Source: Bacteroidota bacterium
Lineage (GTDB): Bacteria > Bacteroidota > Bacteroidia > Chitinophagales > Chitinophagaceae
Assembly (NCBI GenBank): GCA_024640225.1
Contig: JAHEFK010000016.1
Location: 1 to 64,000, forward strand
Length of the DNA: 64,000 bases
Reading direction: 5' to 3'
Shown: positions 36,816 through 43,581 of the stretch, one piece after another
Layout of the letters: each line of letters begins with the position of its first letter
Position numbering within the stretch: the first letter of the stretch is position 1
Notes under the pieces: generated by a model
The model's database searches: none
What the model was told of the DNA's origin: nothing
What the model saw: the letters and a program-made list of their open reading frames with translations, nothing else
Translations under genes and position numbers: made by a program

Positions 36816-37503
36816 TTCCAGCTGCCATATTAGTTTCAAATACTTTGCCTTGTTCCACTTTTAAAACCTTTGAGGGGAATTTTTGTATGATGGAATAATC
36901 GTGGGTAGCCATAATTATGGTTGTATTATAATCGCTGCATATACTCCAAAGTAGTTGCATAATCTCATCGGTAGTTTCTGGATCTAAATTTCCAGTAGGC
37001 TCATCGGCAAGAATCAATTTGGGATTGTTTAACAAAGCTCGTGCTATATCTACACGTTGTTGCTCGCCACCCGACATTTCGTAAGGCATTTTAAAGCCTT
37101 TATTTTTCAGTCCAACTTTCTGTAAAACACTTTCAATTTTCTCTTTAATCAATAAGGTATCTTTCCAACCAGTTGCTTTTAATACAAATTCTAAATTCTC
37201 ATAAACATTTCTATCGGTCAATAATCTAAAATCTTGGTAAATGATCCCTAAGTTTCTTCTAAGCATGGGAACAGTCTTCCAAGTCAATGTTGCTAAATCA
37301 AAATTAGCCACTAATCCACTACCTTGTTTTAATTGAATATCGCCATATAAAGTTTTAAGCAAGCTAGACTTACCTGTTCCGGTTTTCCCAATTAAATATA
37401 TAAATTCTCCTTTATTAATTTCTAAATTAACATCACTTAAAATCAACGTATCCGATTGAAAGATTTGTGCATGCTTAAGGGAAAGTATAGTGGTTTCAGA
37501 CAT
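36808..37503 (-). CDS. ftsE: FtsE-like ABC transporter ATP-binding protein
   Basis: A 231-residue ABC ATPase starting at ATG 37503-37501 ([16 protein letters not shown]); the longer reading upstream lacks homology. Walker A is [12 protein letters not shown], the Q-loop IYQDFRLL, the signature [16 protein letters not shown], Walker [13 protein letters not shown], and the switch His ATHDY. The short size and the [10 protein letters not shown] region match FtsE, which works with FtsX at the divisome to activate peptidoglycan hydrolases. The ftsX gene is not adjacent. A TATATTTG -7 box lies about 16 nt before the start. Confidence 0.85.
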   Translation of the reverse strand: MSETTILSLKHAQIFQSDTLILSDVNLEINKGEFIYLIGKTGTGKSSLLKTLYGDIQLKQGSGLVANFDLATLTWKTVPMLRRNLGIIYQDFRLLTDRNVYENLEFVLKATGWKDTLLIKEKIESVLQKVGLKNKGFKMPYEMSGGEQQRVDIARALLNNPKLILADEPTGNLDPETTDEIMQLLWSICSDYNTTIIMATHDYSIIQKFPSKVLKVEQGKVFETNMAAGII

Positions 37504-37518
37504 AATAGATAATTTGTA

Positions 37519-37526
37519 CAAATATA
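37519..37526 (-). promoter_or_regulatory. Putative -7 element for ftsE
   Basis: The minus-strand TATATTTG matches TAnnTTTG and lies about 16 nt before the ftsE ATG. No -33 box was seen. Confidence 0.35.
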
Positions 37527-37555
37527 CTATCTAAAGAGGAAATTATATTTATTAA

Positions 37556-37585
37556 ATAAAAAAAGGGGACTAAAAGTCCCCTTTT
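37556..37585 (-). terminator. Rho-independent terminator of the M43 protease gene
   Basis: A perfect 10-bp stem (37561-37570 with 37576-37585, AAAAGGGGAC) has a 5-nt loop, followed by a U run on the minus transcript. It lies 21 nt after the protease stop. Confidence 0.82.
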
Positions 37586-37605
37586 CAATTTCACTAAATC
37601 CTATA

Positions 37606-39840
37606 TTAATTCTTAATTAATTTCTGAACAAGCGTTTTGTCATTGGTCAATACGTGAACAACATACATACCTTTTGCAGTAATTGCATCAGCAGGAATTT
37701 GAACTTTTGTAGTTGCATCAAAAACAAATTCTTTAGCTGTGTAAACTAATTTACCCGTAACATCAAAAATCTGTACACCTACTTCTTGATTAGTAACACC
37801 ATCAACTGAAATAAAGGAATTGCCAGCAGTTGGATTTGGAGAAATCGTCATTCCTTTTTCTTTTAATTCCACCGTATTTACACCAAGAGGCATGTTAGAT
37901 ACATAAATTCGATCGATATAGAAATTATTACCAGAACCAAAATCGAATGTACTGAAAACACCTGGGCGATATCTAAATCTGAAGAAAACACTTGAATTTC
38001 TTAATGTTCCTAAGTCAATGGAATTTAATTTCCAATCTCCTTGCCATTGTGGAACGAAGAATTCTGAGCGGGTACCTACAGTTGCAATATCTGCTTTAGA
38101 AATTTTCTTAATAGTTGTATAATTAGTACCACAAGTTGCTGTATAAGCAATTTCTAAGGTATCATTCATATCATCAAAATTTGCAGATCTAAATGCACCT
38201 GATGAAAAGAAATTTAAATTTAATGGACTTCCAACTGGAGTAGCCGATAAATCGAAAGCAGTGGTATAAAAATCATCGTAGTCGCCTTCTGGTGTATTTA
38301 ATGCCAAGCCAGCAGTTCCAGATCTTGTATCGTAGTTATGATAACGAATACATTTATTGTCATAATAACCTACATCTGCTAACTCCCATTTCCATGCATT
38401 ATTGAAATAATTGAACATTGGATATTGCGCAACATCTGCTCCAGAAAATTCTTGGAAATAACCAATTGCTTGATTACCTGCTGGATCAGCAACATAAACT
38501 TGTGTTTTTGAAATGGTATCAGCACCTGCATTAGAAGTAGCTACTAAGCTAGCGGTAGCCCAACCAGTTTGAGAAAAGGTGTTAGCAACCGTTGAAGTGC
38601 TTGCCGTTGCAACACTTGCACCATTAGAAAAATTCCAACTCCATCCTGTTACGGTATCTCTCCAACTTCTATCTCTAAATGTTACGCCTGTTCCTAATGG
38701 AGCACCTGTTTTACAAACGAAATAAGTATTCGTAGAAAAATCGGCTACTGGTTTTAAATCAACACGAGGAGCTAATGCACCCGTTTTAGAAAGGTTTGTA
38801 GAAGAAATTAAATTATTTCTACTAGCCGTTGAACTATTTAAAGCTGCTCTCATTCTAACTGTTTGTCCAATCGTAAACATTTTAGAACAATAGGTATAGT
38901 CCATTACATTTTGAGAATTACACGTATCAGGATAATCCACCAAAGAGTCTAATGCCCCTGTAGATGGTCTTACATACACTTTACTGTAACCTCTAGCACA
39001 AGTTGTATCATACAAAGCACCTGCAATACATCCGGTTGTATTATAACCTTTTGTAGGTGGAGTATCATCAACACCATCATCACCACAAGCATTGGTAAAC
39101 CAAATACCAGATTGTGTTCCATTACCATTGGTATTACCAAAGGTGTGGTCTAAATTTAATTCATGCCCTAATTCGTGTGAAATCGTATTGTCCGTATTTA
39201 AATAAGAAGCTACTGTAATAACGCCATCATAAAATGCGAAATAGGGAATAGCAGCTGTTGCTGGCTTGTATGCATAAGCTGCAGCAGATGCATGATCGCT
39301 GCTAAATTTATTTACAATCCATACGTTCATGTAAGAATCTGGAGCCCATTGGTCAAATTTTGCTAAATCACCAGCATTTGTTGACATGTAGGAAAATCTT
39401 CTTGTGATACCGTTGGTTGGGTTGCCCTGAGGATCTTTAGTAGGAAAAACAAATTTGATATTAGCTTTACCAATCCATTTCTTAAATGGCGCAATTACCT
39501 GAACGGTATCTGGATTTTGTTTGTTGTACATCATGTTGATGTCTGCAACGCATTTGTAGATCTCATTATCGGATACATATTCAGATCCGTAAGTGTGAAT
39601 TACGTGAAAAACAATTGGAACATATAAAATAGTATCCGCAGTGGTTTTAGCTAATTGTTTTTTGGATAACGCTTTAATGTAATTATCCATTTGAAGGGCT
39701 AATTGCTTTTCAATATCCTTGATAATTGGATATTTTTTAACCGCTTGGTTGTTAACTACATCTGTCTCACAATGGTTTTGTGCAGATGTAAATAAGGAAC
39801 TCAACCCTAAGGCTACTAAAAGTATCGATTTCTTAAACAT
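37606..39840 (-). CDS. M43-type zinc metalloprotease with PKD and T9SS sorting domain
   Basis: A 744-residue secreted protease. It has a signal peptide (1-20, LFTSAQ), a propeptide, and a catalytic domain with zinc motif HELGHELNLDH at 222-232 (HExxHxxNxxH, Asn at the usual Gly position). The Met-turn is in NVMDYTYCSKMF. A PKD-like domain follows (GWSWNFSNGASVATAS), then a MAM/jelly-roll-like segment, and the T9SS sorting domain (TISPNPTAGNSFISV ... GMYVVHVLTNDKTLVQKLIKN). M43 (pappalysin/cytophagalysin) enzymes degrade extracellular proteins. The gene is monocistronic, with the clearest promoter of the window upstream and a terminator downstream. Confidence 0.92.
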   Translation of the reverse strand: MFKKSILLVALGLSSLFTSAQNHCETDVVNNQAVKKYPIIKDIEKQLALQMDNYIKALSKKQLAKTTADTILYVPIVFHVIHTYGSEYVSDNEIYKCVADINMMYNKQNPDTVQVIAPFKKWIGKANIKFVFPTKDPQGNPTNGITRRFSYMSTNAGDLAKFDQWAPDSYMNVWIVNKFSSDHASAAAYAYKPATAAIPYFAFYDGVITVASYLNTDNTISHELGHELNLDHTFGNTNGNGTQSGIWFTNACGDDGVDDTPPTKGYNTTGCIAGALYDTTCARGYSKVYVRPSTGALDSLVDYPDTCNSQNVMDYTYCSKMFTIGQTVRMRAALNSSTASRNNLISSTNLSKTGALAPRVDLKPVADFSTNTYFVCKTGAPLGTGVTFRDRSWRDTVTGWSWNFSNGASVATASTSTVANTFSQTGWATASLVATSNAGADTISKTQVYVADPAGNQAIGYFQEFSGADVAQYPMFNYFNNAWKWELADVGYYDNKCIRYHNYDTRSGTAGLALNTPEGDYDDFYTTAFDLSATPVGSPLNLNFFSSGAFRSANFDDMNDTLEIAYTATCGTNYTTIKKISKADIATVGTRSEFFVPQWQGDWKLNSIDLGTLRNSSVFFRFRYRPGVFSTFDFGSGNNFYIDRIYVSNMPLGVNTVELKEKGMTISPNPTAGNSFISVDGVTNQEVGVQIFDVTGKLVYTAKEFVFDATTKVQIPADAITAKGMYVVHVLTNDKTLVQKLIKN

Positions 39841-39872
39841 AAATTTGAGAATAGTTAATGTTAACTAATTCC

Positions 39873-39904
39873 CAAAAATATACATTCCGACTTAAAAAAA
39901 CAAA
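39873..39904 (-). promoter_or_regulatory. Bacteroidota-type promoter of the M43 protease gene
   Basis: On the minus strand, TTTG (39904-39901) and TATTTTTG (39880-39873) are separated by 20 bp, matching the TTTG-N(19-21)-TAnnTTTG consensus of the primary sigma factor in this phylum. The leader to the ATG at 39840 is about 28 nt. Confidence 0.65.
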
Positions 39905-39934
39905 TTTAAACTAGGAATTTAAAGCCTAATATCT

Positions 39935-40927
39935 TTATTGATTCAACAAAAGTAAACTGCAACCCCTTAATGCCGTATGATCCATTCTACCAATCACTTC
40001 AAAGTCGCTACTAGTAAACACTTTACCCAAATCTTCTGTAGCAATAAAAGAGCAAGAATTTACATTGGCTAAATCAATAAAATTGAGTGCCCCTACCCCT
40101 TCTTGGCTAACTTCAAACGGATCATTTACATCTCTAACTAAAACACGCAAAGAAGCACAGGTTTTAAAGTGCCCATTTGATTGGGCATAGGCTTGCGAAA
40201 GGAGTTCCGTCATACCGTATTCAGCGTTAACGGCTTCTAAATTCCATTGTTGCTTTAAAAAGGCATGCAATTCCATTCTAGTGATTTCTTTTTTTCGTCC
40301 TTTCATGCCTCCAGTTTCCATAACGATAATTGTTGAAAAATCGCCAGGAAATTGAGCTGCAAAATCCATCAGCGCGAAACTTACACCAATCAAGATGATT
40401 TTTTTATTTTCATTACGCAATTCATTAATTCTATTGTATAATCCTTGGAATTCATTTAAATAAAAACCTTCAAAATCCTGTCCTGATTGCTGCATAAAAT
40501 AATTCACCATAAATACCAACGAAGCATTATTCCGTTCTAAATAGGATGGCAATAGCGCTAGTACGGTATAGTCCTTAATGGATCCATAATACTCTTGGAA
40601 ACCTAGCAAGGCGTTTTGTTGATAAAATGCTTTGGAACGAACGCAATGTTTGCTAGCCACTTCGCCAGTTGTCTTGCTACTTTCAAATATGATTTCAGGT
40701 TCAAAATTGCCTGTAATAATGGAATGTGACTTGAAAAACGAAATGGGTAAAAAAGGTATTTTACGAATACTATCAACTTTTTCAATGTCCATTTTTATTG
40801 CCTGCACATAAGACCGATATAGTTCATTGTGCTCATATTGATAACGAAAAACCGCTAGTGCTTTTTTTTCAAAAGCACTATTTTCTCTTAGAAAAAAATC
40901 ATTAACATCTATTGTATCTAAATTCAT
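39935..40927 (-). CDS. LuxE/PaaK-like acyl-protein synthetase family protein
   Basis: A 330-residue ANL-superfamily protein related to LuxE (long-chain fatty acid-protein ligase). It has the opening FFLRENSAFEKKALAVFRYQYEHN, FLPISFFKSHSI, a Ser/Thr-rich loop FESSKTTGEVASKH, METGGMKGRKKEITR, and NAEYGMTELLSQAYA, the last resembling the adenylation-domain Y(G)xTE motif. It would activate a fatty or other acid as acyl-adenylate. The family is widespread in Bacteroidota, often near aminotransferases or lipid genes. It is divergent from two small lipoprotein genes, with only 23 nt between start codons. No partner acyl carrier protein is visible nearby. Confidence 0.8.
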   Translation of the reverse strand: MNLDTIDVNDFFLRENSAFEKKALAVFRYQYEHNELYRSYVQAIKMDIEKVDSIRKIPFLPISFFKSHSIITGNFEPEIIFESSKTTGEVASKHCVRSKAFYQQNALLGFQEYYGSIKDYTVLALLPSYLERNNASLVFMVNYFMQQSGQDFEGFYLNEFQGLYNRINELRNENKKIILIGVSFALMDFAAQFPGDFSTIIVMETGGMKGRKKEITRMELHAFLKQQWNLEAVNAEYGMTELLSQAYAQSNGHFKTCASLRVLVRDVNDPFEVSQEGVGALNFIDLANVNSCSFIATEDLGKVFTSSDFEVIGRMDHTALRGCSLLLLNQ

Positions 40928-40938
40928 TTGTAATGTTA

Positions 40939-40946
40939 TATCTTTG
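40939..40946 (+). promoter_or_regulatory. Putative -7 element, near-leaderless lipoprotein gene
   Basis: TATCTTTG matches TAnnTTTG and ends 4 nt before the ATG at 40951, so transcription would begin at or beside the start codon. The position is suggestive of a leaderless message. Confidence 0.35.
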
Positions 40947-40950
40947 AAAT

Positions 40951-41415
40951 ATGTCTAGGTTTTTCCTAATAGCAACATCCATTATTCTACTATCTTTTTA
41001 CAGTTGTAAAAAGGCGCTTTATAGTGTCATTCCTACTATTGAACAGCTAAAGTTGAGTAAGCAAACCCTTCAATCAAACAACCCCAAAGATAGTTTATTA
41101 ATTTCTTTTTACGTGTATGATGGAGATGCCGATTTAGGCGTAGACAGAAACTCTGGGTCTTATGATATTTACATGGACGAAAGTAGAACCATTCAGAATT
41201 TACGCTTTTATTTTCCAGAAATCAACGGTGCAATACCAGGTGCTGGAAAAGGCATTGAAGGACTTTGCAATGTTTACATTACTGGGAAACAATTAAAAAT
41301 TGATTCTACTGATTACCCTAAAAGTGCCGACACACTGTACTTAAAAGTATATGTAGTAGACAAGGCTGGACATAAAAGCAACACCCTATTTACAAATCCT
41401 ATTTATTTAAAATAA
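40951..41415 (+). CDS. Hypothetical lipoprotein
   Basis: A 154-residue protein with a hydrophobic signal segment and a possible lipidation Cys19 in SFYSC, a weak lipobox because of Tyr at -2. The mature part looks beta-rich (SLLISFYVYDGDADLGVDRNSG, DTLYLKVYVVDKAGHKSN). The acidic DGDADLGVD stretch could bind calcium, though this is only a composition-based guess. No family was recognised. It is followed after 2 nt by a DUF4296 lipoprotein gene starting with TTG, so the two form a small envelope operon. Confidence 0.7.
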   Translation: MSRFFLIATSIILLSFYSCKKALYSVIPTIEQLKLSKQTLQSNNPKDSLLISFYVYDGDADLGVDRNSGSYDIYMDESRTIQNLRFYFPEINGAIPGAGKGIEGLCNVYITGKQLKIDSTDYPKSADTLYLKVYVVDKAGHKSNTLFTNPIYLK

Positions 41416-41417
41416 CC

Positions 41418-41768
41418 TTGAAATTTTATTTTCTTTTTGCCCTATTGTTTCTGCTCGTTGCATGCAATCATAGCAACCATTCAAGCATCATTGAACAAAA
41501 CAAAATGGCGGCTATATTAACTGATATTCATTTAGCGGAAAGCTACAGCACGCTATTAAAAGACAGTCTTCATCAATCTGGCGAGCGCAATCTAGATTCC
41601 TTAAATGCACTCTACCAAACCATTTTAGGACATTACAACATAACACTTAAAGAATTCAACATCAGTTTTGAATGGTATAAAAAACACCCTTCAGATCTTG
41701 ATAGTATCTACCAAAAAGTAATCACTAATTACAGTATTATGGAAGATAGTCTTTCGAAATTACACTAA
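41418..41768 (+). CDS. DUF4296 lipoprotein
   Basis: A 116-residue lipoprotein starting at TTG 41418; MKFYFLFALLFLLVAC supplies a clear lipobox (LVAC, Cys16). The DUF4296 pattern is visible: MAAILTDIHLAESYSTLL, LNALYQTILGHYNITLKEF, and SFEWYKKHPSDLDSIYQKV. The family is restricted to Bacteroidota and its function is unknown. It is the second gene of a two-lipoprotein unit. Its 3' end overlaps the convergent aminotransferase gene by 9 nt. Confidence 0.85.
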   Translation: MKFYFLFALLFLLVACNHSNHSSIIEQNKMAAILTDIHLAESYSTLLKDSLHQSGERNLDSLNALYQTILGHYNITLKEFNISFEWYKKHPSDLDSIYQKVITNYSIMEDSLSKLH

Positions 41769-42950
41769 CTTAGAAAGTGCATCAGCCATTCTTTTCATAG
41801 CTTCCGTTAATTGCTCCATGCTTGTTGCATATGAAATTCGAATACAATGAGGCTCACCAAAAGCGCTTCCATTCACGGTGGTTAGATGTCCTTCATGTAA
41901 TAGATACATCGAAAGATCTTCGTCGTTTTGAATAACATTGCCATTAAAGGATTTGCCAAAGAAAGCACTGATATCTGGAAAGGCATAAAATGCCCCATCT
42001 GGCATGGCACATTTTACATTGGGCATATTGCGTAGCGCAGCTACAACAAAATCTCTCCTTTGTTTATAGGCCTCTACCATGCTATGGGTTGGAGCCATAT
42101 CTCCTAAAAGTGCTGCCACACCCGCTTTTTGAGCAATAGCATTAGCGCCAGAAGTATATTGACTTTGATATTTTTCACATGCTTGTACTAATTCCTTAGG
42201 TGCGGCTATATATCCTAAACGCCAACCCGTCATTGCATAACCTTTCGAAAATCCATTTACAACAATAACGCTATCAAAAACACTTGGAAATGAAGCTATA
42301 CTAGTATGCTTCCCAACATAGTTAATATATTCATAGATTTCATCGCTTACAATATAAACCTGTGGATGCTTTTCGAAAACCTGCACTAAGGCAGCTAATT
42401 CCTCTTTTGAATAAATACTACCCGTTGGATTGCAAGGAGATGAGAAAATAAACATCTTTGTAGCGGGTGTTATGGCCGCTTCTAATTGCGCAGGAGTAAT
42501 TTTAAAATCCGTATCTATTCCACAAGAAACATGCTTTACCGTACCCTCTGCTAAATTAACCAGAGCACTATAGGTAACCCAATAAGGAGTTGGAATGATG
42601 ACTTCATCACCTTTATCAATCAAACACAAAATAACATTGGCAAGCGATTGCTTGGCCCCCGTACTCACCAAGATATTTTCGGGGGAATAGTGTAATGCAT
42701 TATCGCGTTTAAGTTTTTCAACAATTGCACTTCTCAAATCAGGAATACCAGCTACCGGCGTGTATTTGGTAAAACCATCTTCCATGGCTTTTGTTGCCGC
42801 AGCTATTATATGTTGAGGTGTAGCAAAATCAGGTTCTCCCAAACTAAGATCAACAATATTAACGCCTTCAGCTTTCAAGGCTCTTGTAAGCTTAGCCATC
42901 TTGATGGTTTGAGGCTCGGTAATTCTACTTAATCTATTGGAAAATTTCAT
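41760..42950 (-). CDS. aspC: Pyridoxal phosphate-dependent aspartate/aromatic aminotransferase
   Basis: A 396-residue fold-type I, class I/II aminotransferase (subgroup I-gamma/AspC type). Key segments are DLSLGEPDFATPQHI, LVSTGAKQSLANVI, PTPYWVTY, FSSPCNPTGSIY, IVSDEIYEYINY, and the PLP-lysine segment NGFSKGYAMTGWRLGY, with CIRISYATS near the end holding the carboxylate-binding Arg. It transfers the amino group between aspartate and 2-oxoglutarate; related enzymes also accept aromatic substrates. It stands alone and overlaps the DUF4296 gene tail-to-tail by 9 nt. Confidence 0.92.
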   Translation of the reverse strand: MKFSNRLSRITEPQTIKMAKLTRALKAEGVNIVDLSLGEPDFATPQHIIAAATKAMEDGFTKYTPVAGIPDLRSAIVEKLKRDNALHYSPENILVSTGAKQSLANVILCLIDKGDEVIIPTPYWVTYSALVNLAEGTVKHVSCGIDTDFKITPAQLEAAITPATKMFIFSSPCNPTGSIYSKEELAALVQVFEKHPQVYIVSDEIYEYINYVGKHTSIASFPSVFDSVIVVNGFSKGYAMTGWRLGYIAAPKELVQACEKYQSQYTSGANAIAQKAGVAALLGDMAPTHSMVEAYKQRRDFVVAALRNMPNVKCAMPDGAFYAFPDISAFFGKSFNGNVIQNDEDLSMYLLHEGHLTTVNGSAFGEPHCIRISYATSMEQLTEAMKRMADALSKLV

Positions 42951-42971
42951 TTACACTCAATTAATTAAAAA

Positions 42972-42997
42972 ACAAAAAAGCTGCAAATGCAGCTTTT
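42972..42997 (-). terminator. Rho-independent terminator after the receiver gene
   Basis: The stem AAAGCTGCA/TGCAGCTTT (42977-42985 with 42988-42996) has a short AA-centred loop and is followed by a U run on the minus transcript. It lies 20 nt past the stop at 43016. Confidence 0.75.
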
Positions 42998-43015
42998 AAT
43001 TGCAAATTTATATGC

Positions 43016-43519
43016 TTAAAATGTTCTGTAAAACATAAACCACAAGGTAGCAGCAATAAATATCGACAACCCTATGCCTAAATATATGATGGTTCTTTTA
43101 TAGGCATTATTGATGGATTTGTATTTATGCAACTCACTTATGTTATTCATTATGTTCTCAATCCTTGAAAATGCAGTTTCGCCTTTTAAAACATAGTCAT
43201 ACGCACCATATTTCATACTCTCCACAGCTACTTCAATTTTGTCTTGACCAGAAAGCATAATCACCTCTACTTTGGGGTAATTATCCTTAATCATTTTCAA
43301 AACCTCTACACCATTTTTAGCCGACTTATCATGTGCATTCAAATGATAGTCTAAAACGATAACCTCAGGACCTAAGTGCATTTCTTTCATTGCCTCCTCT
43401 CCATTATCAAACGTTTTAATGTGTGATAAGAAGCGATCTGCTAAAAAGTCTTTCAACATTTCGTTTTGAATGGGTTCATCATCGATAAGAAACACGAACC
43501 TTTTTTCTTGCACTTCCAT
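43016..43519 (-). CDS. Receiver-domain protein with C-terminal membrane anchor
   Basis: A 167-residue protein with a CheY-like receiver at residues 7-125: acidic pair Asp13/Asp14, phospho-acceptor Asp57 (VIVLDYHLN), Ser90 and Lys112 (YVLKGE) are all present. There is no DNA-binding or enzymatic output domain. After a short helix (HKYKSINNAYKRT) comes a single hydrophobic helix at about 143-163 and only three to four residues beyond, so the receiver is predicted to be tail-anchored with the domain in the cytoplasm. It lies 62 nt downstream of the TPR hybrid histidine kinase, which carries an HPt domain, so it is the probable terminal acceptor of that phosphorelay. Confidence 0.85.
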   Translation of the reverse strand: MEVQEKRFVFLIDDEPIQNEMLKDFLADRFLSHIKTFDNGEEAMKEMHLGPEVIVLDYHLNAHDKSAKNGVEVLKMIKDNYPKVEVIMLSGQDKIEVAVESMKYGAYDYVLKGETAFSRIENIMNNISELHKYKSINNAYKRTIIYLGIGLSIFIAATLWFMFYRTF

Positions 43520-43581
43520 AGGGTTAAATTTTTAAGAAAATTACAAACTATAATTTATAAAGTCAATACAATGTACACTTT

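Noticed and set aside
39145-39180. Asn in the M43 zinc motif (HExxHxxNxxH) as a sign of an inactive protease
   Set aside because: The three zinc His and the Glu are intact, and Asn at this position is common in Bacteroidota M43 proteins.
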